From assembly GCA_021826785.1 (NCBI GenBank), contig JAKAYN010000039.1, forward strand, positions 1 through 6,343: 6,343 nucleotides of DNA, written 5' to 3'. The DNA comes from Thermoplasmata archaeon. GTDB lineage: Archaea > Thermoplasmatota > Thermoplasmata > Thermoplasmatales > Thermoplasmataceae. Numbering within the stretch: position 1 is the stretch's first letter; the number at the start of each line of letters is the position of its first letter. This document shows, in pieces, positions 1-6,343 of the stretch. The translations under genes were made by a program, and so were the position numbers. The notes under the pieces were generated by a model. That model did not search any database, had not been told where the DNA came from, and saw only the letters and a program-made list of their open reading frames with translations.

Positions 1-1175
1 ACTATTGTCATCACAAATGTATATGCAAAGACAACACCGGCCGCAAGTGCCTGGATACCGAGCTGATAGAAGTTACCGTAAAGTGCGCCTTTGAGTCCAG
101 GATCAATGTACTGCGTTATAAATGGGTCTGCAAATACACCGGTTAAAATACCGCCAACTATACCTGCAACTGCATGTGATGAAAAGACACCAAGCGCATC
201 ATCTATTTTAAAATGCGGCTCTATTTTATACAATGCAATCCATGGTACAATGCCTGTTGCAATGCCTATTGCAATTGCACCGTATGTGTTAACATATCCT
301 GCAGCAGGTGTTATTCCGACAAGACCTGCTATTGCGCCAACAGAAGCGCCTATCAGTGATGCTTTTTTAAAGAACTTCATGTCCATGAGCATCCATGTTA
401 TCATACTGACAGCCGTTGCAACGTTTGTATTTATTATTGCTATTGCAGCGTCTATGCCACTGCCATAGGGATCGCCGCCGTTGAATCCATCCCATCCAAG
501 CCATATAAGCCCAAGTCCAAGCATTACAAGGCCAAGATTATTTGCCTTTAAGTTCATATCCTCTTTTATTCTTGGGCCTATGGCGAGAGCGGCTGCAAGT
601 GCGCCAACGCCAGCATCAAGATGTATAACATAACCGCCTGAAAAGTCAACTGCACCGAGCTGGTTCAGCCAGCCACCAGCGAATAACCAGTATGCAACAG
701 GGCTGTAAACCAAAAAAGACCATACAGGCACAAAGATCATCCAGGCCTTAAAGTTCATCCTTTCAAGAATTCCACCCATTAAGAGCACGGGAGTTATCGC
801 CGCGAAGACGAACTGAAAGAATATTAATGTTGAATTTGGTATGCTAAGCGAAACCTTTTCAGGGCCAACAATGGCCTGGCCAGCTATAAATGAGGCTGAG
901 CCAACAGGAAAAGGCATTGAGAATATATAATATCCGTCTATATTCAAAAGCGGAACGGTGCCAAAACCAAAACTGTAACCGGCAATAACCCAGACAACAA
1001 GCACGGCTGAAAATGCATATAATGCCATCATCATTGCATTTACCATGTATTTTCTCTTGGTCATGCCTGCATAGTAAAGTGCAAGTCCTGGTATGCTCTG
1101 AAGACCAACAAGTGTTGCAGCTGTAAGCATCCACGCATTGTTTCCAGTATTCAACCACGAAAGATCAACCGACAT
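1..1175 (-). CDS. amt: Ammonium transporter, Amt/MEP family (C-terminus cut by window edge)
   Basis: Integral membrane channel that moves ammonium/ammonia into the cell. The frame is open from ATG at 1175 to base 1, giving 391 residues; the end of the last helices and the cytosolic tail are missing. The chain is strongly hydrophobic, as expected for 11 membrane helices, and starts without a signal peptide. Aligned by eye with E. coli AmtB, the pore twin histidines are His185 and His334, the key aspartate is Asp177 (GAVDFSGG), the gate phenylalanines are Phe124 and Phe231, and WDGFNGG (228-234) is the helix VI signature. Two residues of the outer ammonium-recruiting site differ: Phe165 replaces AmtB Trp148 and Asp235 replaces Ser219. 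The gene lies 88 bases after the glutamate synthase operon on the same strand, which fits nitrogen assimilation. The start has no Shine-Dalgarno site. A PII gene (glnK) often follows amt, but that side is outside the window. Family assignment is secure. Confidence 0.96.
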   Translation of the reverse strand, partial: MSVDLSWLNTGNNAWMLTAATLVGLQSIPGLALYYAGMTKRKYMVNAMMMALYAFSAVLVVWVIAGYSFGFGTVPLLNIDGYYIFSMPFPVGSASFIAGQAIVGPEKVSLSIPNSTLIFFQFVFAAITPVLLMGGILERMNFKAWMIFVPVWSFLVYSPVAYWLFAGGWLNQLGAVDFSGGYVIHLDAGVGALAAALAIGPRIKEDMNLKANNLGLVMLGLGLIWLGWDGFNGGDPYGSGIDAAIAIINTNVATAVSMITWMLMDMKFFKKASLIGASVGAIAGLVGITPAAGYVNTYGAIAIGIATGIVPWIALYKIEPHFKIDDALGVFSSHAVAGIVGGILTGVFADPFITQYIDPGLKGALYGNFYQLGIQALAAGVVFAYTFVMTI

Positions 1176-1210
1176 TAGTAAATTAAATTCATTATTCGTA
1201 ATATAGTTTA

Positions 1211-1218
1211 TTTATAAA
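1211..1218 (-). promoter_or_regulatory. Putative TATA box of amt
   Basis: On the minus strand the gap upstream of amt reads TTTATAAA, inside TTTTTATAAATA, about 36-43 bases before the ATG at 1175. Archaeal transcription usually starts about 25 bases downstream of the box, which would leave a leader of only about 10-15 bases and no Shine-Dalgarno site. A second TATA-like string lies further upstream, near 1243-1250. The call rests on position and sequence only, in a very AT-rich gap. Confidence 0.45.
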
Positions 1219-1242
1219 AATCCGGAAAAATGTCAAATAAAA
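1216..1242 (-). terminator. Possible T-rich terminator after the glutamate synthase operon
   Basis: Read on the minus strand, the 50 bases after the operon stop codon contain three T runs (4, 5 and 5 Ts, at 1239-1242, 1226-1230 and 1216-1220). Archaeal terminators are often just such T tracts without a stem. The last run overlaps the putative amt TATA box, so these may simply be AT-rich promoter DNA, and read-through into amt cannot be excluded. Confidence 0.3.
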
Positions 1243-1263
1243 GTATAAATTTTTTTAATGCAT

Positions 1264-3039
1264 CTAATGCAATCCTGATATAATTGTAAAGCGGTTTTTT
1301 AATCTATTTATATATTTTGTGTTAAAATGCTCATCATAGATTTTAACATGCACGGATATCTCATTTAATTCATCATCGTTAAGATAACGGTACTCAATTT
1401 TTATGTTATCTTCATTTTTTATATAATTCTTTATATTTATATTTTTATCGAATTTTTTTAGATTTTTCAATGCAGTTAAAAGCCTTTTATTATCATTTTT
1501 TATTCCTATGTTTTCTTTATTCACCCTGCCATTTATGTATATTTTTCCTGAGAGCATCCCGGCCCCTATGAACCTTCCTGTATTTTTGTTATTTCCAAGG
1601 ACTATGATTCTGCCACCAGCCATGTACTCACCAAGATAATCGCCAAAGGTTTTTCCTATGATTATATAAGGTACATTACCGTATGACCTCATCTGTATAC
1701 CTGTTCTGCTCTGCGTGCTATCCTTTATGTATATTGCACCACCACTCATTGCCTGCCCAAGGGTGTCTCCTGCGCTTCCATGTATGAATACATTCCCGGA
1801 TGACATCGCATCACAGCAGTCATCAAGGACGTTTCCAAAGACCTCTATATTATTTTTATCATTGAGATTTGCAAGGCAGTTTCCGGGGTTTCCGTATATT
1901 TTTATGTTTAAATTTCTCAGGCCCATACCTATGTATTTATGGCCATGCACGTTTATTATGCTGATATTGTTTTTGTTTATTTTCATTATTTCGCTGTTGA
2001 TCTTATTATATTCTATATTCTCGGCGTCTATATCATAGATACCTGTATATGAAAGGTTTATATTTTTATCAAAGCCTGATATAATGCCATTTTTCATGGA
2101 TGCTATAAAGTATGAACCTGATTTTAACGGCCATATCATTGCATTTCTTGATATCTCTGTTATCTGGCTTATCTCACTTGCAACGTAGTAATAATTATCA
2201 TCCTCGCCAACGTATATGGGCCTGAATTTATGCCTGTCAACCATTGCTATTAGATAAAGGTCACTGCCAGAATCGTAGCCTATAGCCATGCTGTATGGTC
2301 CGTCAAGCATTGCATTTTTATAATACCTTTTTAAATCATCCGAAACATCACCAGATAATATTTTTACAGTCTTTAAAACATCATTTTTACGAACAAGATC
2401 ATTAAAAAGGTACGCAACAGCCTCACTGTCTGTGCCAACAAGGCTTTTTATTCCAAGTGATTCTATGTATCTTGCATTTGACCCGAAGGAGCTTATATCA
2501 CCGTTGTGAACGATGGCAACATTAAACGATGAAAACGGATGTGACCAGAACGGCAGCTCACCGGGTGAATTCGTTGGATGCCTGGTATGTGCAAGCCACA
2601 TATCTGCGCTTAATTTATCTATATCATATAATTTTGCAACATCCTCTGGATAGCCTATGCCTTTCATGACATTTAATTTCCCATAGCTGTATATTCTTGA
2701 ATCAGGCCATATTTTATTGTTTATCCTTTCAAGCAGCATCATATTATTATTAATTGATACATGGTAGCAGCGGTCCGTTACACCATTCAAATTAATTCTA
2801 TCTGACTCAAGGACATTAAAACCGAATCTTTCTAGATCTTCTTTTATATCGTAATCGCTGAATGCCCTTATGTAATAATTATTTGAATCGAAATTAAACA
2901 TGGCATATCCTGCACCGCGGTCACTGCCCCTGTGTTTAACCTCTGATATTCCTGATACAACATATTTTCCAGGTATTTTCTTTGATTTATTCTTTCTTAG
3001 CATTGCAAAGATGCCGCAGCCTGATGGTATGTATCTCAT
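1264..3039 (-). CDS. gltB: Glutamate synthase subunit: class II glutamine amidotransferase fused to GXGXG beta-helix domain
   Basis: A 591-residue protein expected to hydrolyse glutamine and pass ammonia to the FMN subunit encoded just upstream. The class II amidotransferase domain spans roughly 8-330. Cys8 in PSGCGIFA is the likely N-terminal nucleophile once a 7-residue leader is removed; HTRHPTNSPG (151-160), HNGDI (178-182, with the Asn-Gly oxyanion pair) and TDSE (203-206) are the substrate and active-site motifs. A linker (about 330-362) leads to a GXGXG beta-helix (about 362-510) with repeated Gly-rich turns such as IGMGL, GSAGDTLGQAMSGG and GDYLGEYMAGG. The last 80 residues are Lys/Asn-rich and not recognised. 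The start is fixed by the ATGA overlap with the upstream gene, by a GGAGG site, and because the next Met (13) would lose Cys8. The central and FMN domains of classical GltB are absent and lie on the partner. An N-methylglutamate synthase or Glx-type role is a less likely alternative; nearby amt favours glutamate synthase. Confidence 0.9.
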   Translation of the reverse strand: MRYIPSGCGIFAMLRKNKSKKIPGKYVVSGISEVKHRGSDRGAGYAMFNFDSNNYYIRAFSDYDIKEDLERFGFNVLESDRINLNGVTDRCYHVSINNNMMLLERINNKIWPDSRIYSYGKLNVMKGIGYPEDVAKLYDIDKLSADMWLAHTRHPTNSPGELPFWSHPFSSFNVAIVHNGDISSFGSNARYIESLGIKSLVGTDSEAVAYLFNDLVRKNDVLKTVKILSGDVSDDLKRYYKNAMLDGPYSMAIGYDSGSDLYLIAMVDRHKFRPIYVGEDDNYYYVASEISQITEISRNAMIWPLKSGSYFIASMKNGIISGFDKNINLSYTGIYDIDAENIEYNKINSEIMKINKNNISIINVHGHKYIGMGLRNLNIKIYGNPGNCLANLNDKNNIEVFGNVLDDCCDAMSSGNVFIHGSAGDTLGQAMSGGAIYIKDSTQSRTGIQMRSYGNVPYIIIGKTFGDYLGEYMAGGRIIVLGNNKNTGRFIGAGMLSGKIYINGRVNKENIGIKNDNKRLLTALKNLKKFDKNINIKNYIKNEDNIKIEYRYLNDDELNEISVHVKIYDEHFNTKYINRLKNRFTIISGLH

Positions 3040-5081
3040 GGTGAACCAGCCTCCTTTACGTTTAAATTATACGGCAGTGAGTAATACAAAGATACCTTTC
3101 TGAGTATTTCATGGTTTCCTGTAAGTGAGTTTTGCATATTGTACATGCCCATGGCACCTGATATTAAAAGCAATTCCTTTTTTATGGCATTTATAAAGTT
3201 TAGGGCTTTTAAATAATTTGGATCGTTTGTTGATTTCAAAAATATATTATAATTTAATATAACAGCATCTGCACCTATGGCTATGAGTTTTGCTATGTCA
3301 CCGGAGTTAAGAAAATTATCTCCAAGATTAAATATTACATCGTAATCATTTCTTTTCCTTATTTTCCTTAGATAATTATCGATCTCAATTAACCTGCTCT
3401 CGCTGTTTATTATATAACCTGAGAAACCCTTCAATAAAGGTTTTTCAGTGTATATTGATGAACCATATATGTAAACATCATCAATGTACCTTATTGTTAT
3501 GTCTTCATATTCATTCTTTGTCTCATTGTCTATTATGGCTATGCCAGCTGCCTGTGCTGCAAATCTCAGCATCATCTTTATGTTTCCAGGTGCATTTCTT
3601 ATATCAATTATTAAAGGCATCTCAATTGACATATTATGAAGCTTAAATGATATATCTATCTCCTCACGGTAAGGATCTATCGGTGGTCTTGTTACCTGTG
3701 CACCATCAAGCCTTAGAAAGTCTATTATTCTTCTAGGTTCTTTAATTTCCGGTGGAGCATCACTTCCCATGCTTGTTATGTATGCTTTTCCCGTGTTTGA
3801 TAAATGATTAAGATAATCATAATCATAATCTATTTTTCCATATTCCGGCATTATTTCATTTTTAGCCCCATTTATTGAAAGTATTTCAAGATCATCAGCA
3901 GATAAACCCCTGGAATATAAAAGATCTGTTCTGCCTGTAAGATCTTTAATAGAATTTAGGTTCAGCCTTTTTATCATTATTGAAAGCTCTTTTGTAAAAC
4001 CATTGATAAATCTTGTTAGATTTTCAATGCCATATGATTTATCAAATATTCTTTTGTTATCTATCTTGCTTGTCAATGCGACCGGGCAGAAGCCAAGGTT
4101 GCATTTTTTTACCATGATACAGCCCATGGATATAAGAACTGCAGTGCCCATGCTTATTATGTCAGCACCAAGTGCCATGAGCTTTGCAGCATCTGTTGAA
4201 TTCGATACACGGCCTGCGGCTATTATCTTAAAGTTCTTTCTTGTGCCCTCATTTAAAAGCATTTTGTGTGCAGACGCAACTGCAAGCTCAACAGGTATGC
4301 CAAAGTTGTTTCTTATAACAAGCGGTGTTGCACCTGTGCCGGCACCATGGCCATCTATTATTATGCCATCGCCGCCAGATCTTGCTATGCCTGCTGCTAT
4401 GTAGGGCACATAGTTTGTTGCCGCTACCTTAACAAAAACTGGTTTTCCTGTCATGATCTTTAATGATTCTATTCTCTGCGCTATATCTTCTATTGAATAA
4501 ATATCATGATGCGGTGCCGGTGATATTGCATCAAGGCCTTCAGGTATCTTTCTGGCCATGGATATTGGCGATGTTACCTTTACACCCGGAAGATGGCCAC
4601 CAATGCCTGGTTTTGCACCCTGACCTATCTTTATTACTATTGCAGATCCCATGTTTATTGTATCAATAGTGACACCGAATCTTGCAGATGCCCACTGAAC
4701 AAAGATCCTTTTTTTGTCATATAATTCTGGAAGAAGACCGCCTTCACCCGTTCCAGCCATGGTTCTTGTTTTTTCCGCTGCCTCGGCTATGGCAATGTTC
4801 GGATTGCCACTTAATGCACCGTATGACATATCACCAAGATATACCGGACTATCCATTTTTAATCCTGCAAGCTCTGTTTCTGTGCTTGCGTAATCATCAT
4901 CAATGGTTTTATCATTAATATTAAAGGAAATTCTGTCAAGTATCCTGTTCCCAAAATCATCTATAAATATATCCTGTGGCTCTCCTGTCATTGATAATCT
5001 TCTTATGTAATCTATTTTTTTTAAATCCCAAAATTCTGGTTTTTTCTGTTTTGGTACAGGTACAAAATTTTTATTACCCAT
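3036..5081 (-). CDS. gltB: Glutamate synthase subunit: FMN/3Fe-4S barrel with C-terminal central-like domain
   Basis: A 681-residue protein, likely cytosolic, that should form glutamate from 2-oxoglutarate and ammonia using reduced FMN. The FMN barrel covers about 70-390: GDMSYGALSG (83-92), TGEGG (111-115), KIGQGAKPGIGG (151-162), SPAPHHDIYSIED (187-199) and DGHGAGTGATP (243-253). Cys321, Cys327 and Cys332 (C-x5-C-x4-C) match the 3Fe-4S ligands of glutamate synthase. Stand-alone FMN proteins usually end soon after this. Here about 290 more residues follow, with SMGSDAPP (437-444) and AQVTRPPIDPYREE (461-474), which closely resemble the linker and start of the classical GltB central domain (SMGnDtPL, AQVTNPPIDPiREE). 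So the central domain seems to sit after, not before, the FMN barrel. There is no N-terminal ferredoxin domain: only Cys321, Cys327 and Cys332 are present. It is the first gene of the operon, with a TATA box 25-32 bases upstream (leaderless), and its TGA overlaps the next ATG. The barrel is certain; the central-domain reading is strong inference. Confidence 0.93.
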   Translation of the reverse strand: MGNKNFVPVPKQKKPEFWDLKKIDYIRRLSMTGEPQDIFIDDFGNRILDRISFNINDKTIDDDYASTETELAGLKMDSPVYLGDMSYGALSGNPNIAIAEAAEKTRTMAGTGEGGLLPELYDKKRIFVQWASARFGVTIDTINMGSAIVIKIGQGAKPGIGGHLPGVKVTSPISMARKIPEGLDAISPAPHHDIYSIEDIAQRIESLKIMTGKPVFVKVAATNYVPYIAAGIARSGGDGIIIDGHGAGTGATPLVIRNNFGIPVELAVASAHKMLLNEGTRKNFKIIAAGRVSNSTDAAKLMALGADIISMGTAVLISMGCIMVKKCNLGFCPVALTSKIDNKRIFDKSYGIENLTRFINGFTKELSIMIKRLNLNSIKDLTGRTDLLYSRGLSADDLEILSINGAKNEIMPEYGKIDYDYDYLNHLSNTGKAYITSMGSDAPPEIKEPRRIIDFLRLDGAQVTRPPIDPYREEIDISFKLHNMSIEMPLIIDIRNAPGNIKMMLRFAAQAAGIAIIDNETKNEYEDITIRYIDDVYIYGSSIYTEKPLLKGFSGYIINSESRLIEIDNYLRKIRKRNDYDVIFNLGDNFLNSGDIAKLIAIGADAVILNYNIFLKSTNDPNYLKALNFINAIKKELLLISGAMGMYNMQNSLTGNHEILRKVSLYYSLPYNLNVKEAGSP
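3050..3054 (-). promoter_or_regulatory. Shine-Dalgarno site of the amidotransferase gene
   Basis: The minus strand reads AAAGGAGG ten bases before the ATG at 3039, inside the end of the FMN-subunit gene. It is the only strong Shine-Dalgarno site at any start in the window. This fits the archaeal habit of leaderless first genes and Shine-Dalgarno-led internal genes, and supports the chosen start. The spacing is slightly long. Confidence 0.7.
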
Positions 5082-5105
5082 TGTAAGATATAATCTATCA
5101 TACTA

Positions 5106-5113
5106 TTTATAAA
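5106..5113 (-). promoter_or_regulatory. Putative TATA box of the glutamate synthase operon
   Basis: On the minus strand TTTATAAA lies 25-32 bases before the ATG at 5081. A start of transcription about 25 bases downstream of the box centre would fall within a few bases of the ATG, so the mRNA would be leaderless; no Shine-Dalgarno site is present. Just upstream, overlapping the box, is the dyad AAATTT-AC-AAATTT (5111-5124). Confidence 0.6.
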
Positions 5114-5124
5114 TTTACAAATTT
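5111..5124. promoter_or_regulatory. AAATTT dyad next to the operon TATA box (possible operator)
   Basis: Two AAATTT half-sites separated by AC form a 14-base near-perfect dyad that overlaps the upstream edge of the TATA box. Its place, where TFB or a repressor would bind, makes an operator possible, but such strings arise readily in AT-rich DNA and no regulator is known from the window. Confidence 0.25.
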
Positions 5125-5183
5125 TGTGTTTATATTACTGTGAATAAATAAGTATTAATTACGAAAATAGTACAAAAAGTATG

Positions 5184-5198
5184 TAAATAGTAATATAC
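5184..5198 (+). promoter_or_regulatory. Putative TATA region of the leuC-type gene
   Basis: TAAATAGTAATATAC lies 20-34 bases before the ATG at 5218, about where an archaeal TATA box for a leaderless or very short-leader transcript would be. Either TAAATAG or TAATATA could be the box. There is no Shine-Dalgarno site before the ATG. The match is weaker than at the divergent operon. Confidence 0.4.
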
Positions 5199-5217
5199 CA
5201 TTAATAATTAAACCATC

Positions 5218-6343
5218 ATGAATGCCATTGAAAAGATCCTTGCCATTCATTCAAAAAAGGATAAGGTTTCCCCAGGTGATATAGTTGAGGTAAATGTTGA
5301 CATGGCAATAATTTTAGACATAATAGCGCTTCACAATGAATTCATAAACAATCCACCGGTAAAACCATTCGATCCAAATAAGATAGCAATAGTCTTTGAT
5401 CATTATGTGCCGGCACCAAACATTGATATAGCAAATAGGGTCGATAAGATAAGAAAGCTTGCAAAGCTATGGAAAATAAAGAATTTTTTTGATTATTACG
5501 GTGGTATATCACACGTGCTTGCAGGTGAAAAGAAATGGCTTTTACCTGGCAGCATAATAGCAAACACGGATTCGCATACTGTAAATACAGGCGCCTACAA
5601 CAGTCTGGGTCGCGGCCTTGGCACACCTGAAATGATGAGCGTTATAGCGACAGGCAAAACATGGTTCATCGTTGGCGAAACGATAAACGTTTCATTTAAG
5701 AATAATCTAAAACAAAACGTCAGCGCCAAAGATGTTTTCTTTTACATGGCAAAAATCATAGGAAGCATACCAAATAAAAACATTGAGTTCTCAGGAAACA
5801 TAAAATCATTAACAATAGATGACAGGGCATCAATATCAACCATGTGTGCAGAGATGAACGTTGAATTTGCACTATTTCCAAACGATGATGTTCTTAGAAA
5901 ATACATGTCAAATAATTATTTATACAAAGTTGAATCAGACGGTGATTATACTGATTCATATGAAATAGATCTAAGTGATGTTAAAAGCATGGTTGCAAGA
6001 CCAGGCAAGATCATTGGAAACATAGTAAATGCATCTGATGAGAGATCAGAGATAACACAGGCTGTTATCGGTTCATGTGCAAACGGCAGGCTTTCTGATA
6101 TCCGGGACGCCGCAAGGATATTAAAAAATAAACATGTAAATAAAAATGTGAGATTAATAGTAACACCCGCATCCATTGATATATATAAAAAGGCCCTGGA
6201 GCTTGGATACATAAATGATATAATAGATGCTGGAGGCATAGTAACAAATCCGACATGCGGTGCGTGCCTTGGTGGCCATATGGGCATTGCATCTGAAAAT
6301 GATGTTATAATAAGCTCAACCACAAGAAATTTCCAGGGAAGGA
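5218..6343 (+). CDS. leuC: 3-isopropylmalate dehydratase / homoaconitase-type large subunit (C-terminus cut by window edge)
   Basis: Aconitase-superfamily hydro-lyase large subunit; with a separate small subunit it would isomerise 2- and 3-isopropylmalate in leucine synthesis, or homocitrate-type acids. The frame is open from ATG 5218 to the window end, 375 residues of a family usually near 415-420. The 4Fe-4S ligands are Cys287 (GSCANGR), Cys347 and Cys350 (PTCGACLGGHMG), with the 60 and 3 residue spacing typical of archaeal LeuC/HacA. Active-site motifs FDH (60-62), GISH (96-99), DSHT (118-121) and STTRNFQGR (367-375) are present. The N-terminus, IEKILAIHS then SPGDIVEV, matches the family start. 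Some usually conserved spots differ: GTPEMM (135-140) where GxTDM is common, GETI (153-156) for PETI, and Thr208 where Asn precedes the Met of the NM-x-x-E motif. The family is sure; leuC over a homoaconitase or a divergent paralog is not decided, and the small subunit is not in the window. It is transcribed away from the glutamate synthase operon. Confidence 0.9.
   Translation, partial: MNAIEKILAIHSKKDKVSPGDIVEVNVDMAIILDIIALHNEFINNPPVKPFDPNKIAIVFDHYVPAPNIDIANRVDKIRKLAKLWKIKNFFDYYGGISHVLAGEKKWLLPGSIIANTDSHTVNTGAYNSLGRGLGTPEMMSVIATGKTWFIVGETINVSFKNNLKQNVSAKDVFFYMAKIIGSIPNKNIEFSGNIKSLTIDDRASISTMCAEMNVEFALFPNDDVLRKYMSNNYLYKVESDGDYTDSYEIDLSDVKSMVARPGKIIGNIVNASDERSEITQAVIGSCANGRLSDIRDAARILKNKHVNKNVRLIVTPASIDIYKKALELGYINDIIDAGGIVTNPTCGACLGGHMGIASENDVIISSTTRNFQGR

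Larger units (their letters stand above)
5101..5192. repeat. Three copies of AAATAGTA in the divergent promoter region
   Basis: AAATAGTA occurs on the plus strand at 5165-5172 and 5185-5192, exactly 20 bases apart, and on the minus strand at 5101-5108. The outer copies form a 9-base inverted repeat (TACTATTTA 5101-5109, TAAATAGTA 5184-5192). The minus copy abuts the operon TATA box and the 5185 copy lies where a TATA box for the plus-strand gene is expected, so they may be extended core-promoter sequence, a shared regulator site, or AT-rich coincidence. Confidence 0.4.

Noticed and set aside
91..468. Open plus-strand frame of 125 codons
   Set aside because: It lies antisense to amt, whose minus-strand frame encodes a continuous transporter with all key pore residues; it is a shadow.
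859..1158. Open minus-strand frame of 99 codons inside amt
   Set aside because: It is in another frame of the same strand as amt, with a composition (many Cys and Trp) unlike a real protein of this genome.
1216..1230. TCCGGA palindrome as the stem of a terminator hairpin
   Set aside because: The palindrome is only six bases and its flanks are A runs on both sides of the plus strand, so no stem extends from it.
3036..3039. Idea that the two glutamate synthase genes are one gene broken by a frameshift
   Set aside because: The junction is a clean ATGA overlap with a GGAGG site, the second protein begins with its own nucleophile Cys leader, and the domain order is not that of a simply broken GltB.
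4003..4918. Several open plus-strand frames opposite the FMN subunit
   Set aside because: All are antisense to a well-conserved coding region and show no recognisable protein family or start signal.
5946..6323. Open minus-strand frames opposite the leuC-type gene
   Set aside because: They are antisense to the region coding the cluster-binding motifs GSCANGR and PTCGACLGG; shadows.

Overview
The window holds four protein genes and little else. Two are cut by the window edges. From left to right: an ammonium transporter (minus strand, C-terminus beyond base 1); a two-gene operon for a split, ferredoxin- or NAD(P)H-dependent type glutamate synthase (minus strand); and the start of a 3-isopropylmalate dehydratase/homoaconitase large subunit (plus strand, C-terminus beyond base 6343). 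No RNA gene, mobile element, CRISPR array or long repeat is visible, and no gene-free stretch exceeds about 140 bases.

The organism looks like an archaeon, most likely of the Thermoplasmatales kind (Picrophilus/Ferroplasma-like); this is inference. The DNA is AT-rich, ATA, AGG and AGA codons are heavily used, TATA-like boxes lie about 25-35 bases upstream of start codons that lack a Shine-Dalgarno site (leaderless style), and the one clear Shine-Dalgarno site is inside the operon. The hydro-lyase is the short archaeal LeuC/HacA type with cluster cysteines 60 and 3 residues apart.

The most notable feature is the architecture of the glutamate synthase. Classical GltB is a single chain ordered amidotransferase - central - FMN barrel - GXGXG beta-helix. 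Here the FMN barrel comes first and carries, at its C-terminus, what looks like the linker and central domain (motifs SMGSDAPP and AQVTRPPIDPYREE). The amidotransferase and the GXGXG beta-helix are fused on the second polypeptide. All four classical domains therefore seem present, but as 3-2 / 1-4 on two chains with an ATGA overlap. No small subunit (gltD) or ferredoxin motif is in view.

Together the minus-strand genes form an ammonium uptake and assimilation module: Amt imports ammonium, glutamine synthetase (not in the window) would make glutamine, and the split synthase would turn glutamine plus 2-oxoglutarate into glutamate. The divergent LeuC-type gene belongs to leucine (or 2-oxoacid chain-elongation) synthesis, which consumes glutamate at its final transamination. 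The 136-base divergent promoter region carries three copies of AAATAGTA and an AAATTT dyad.
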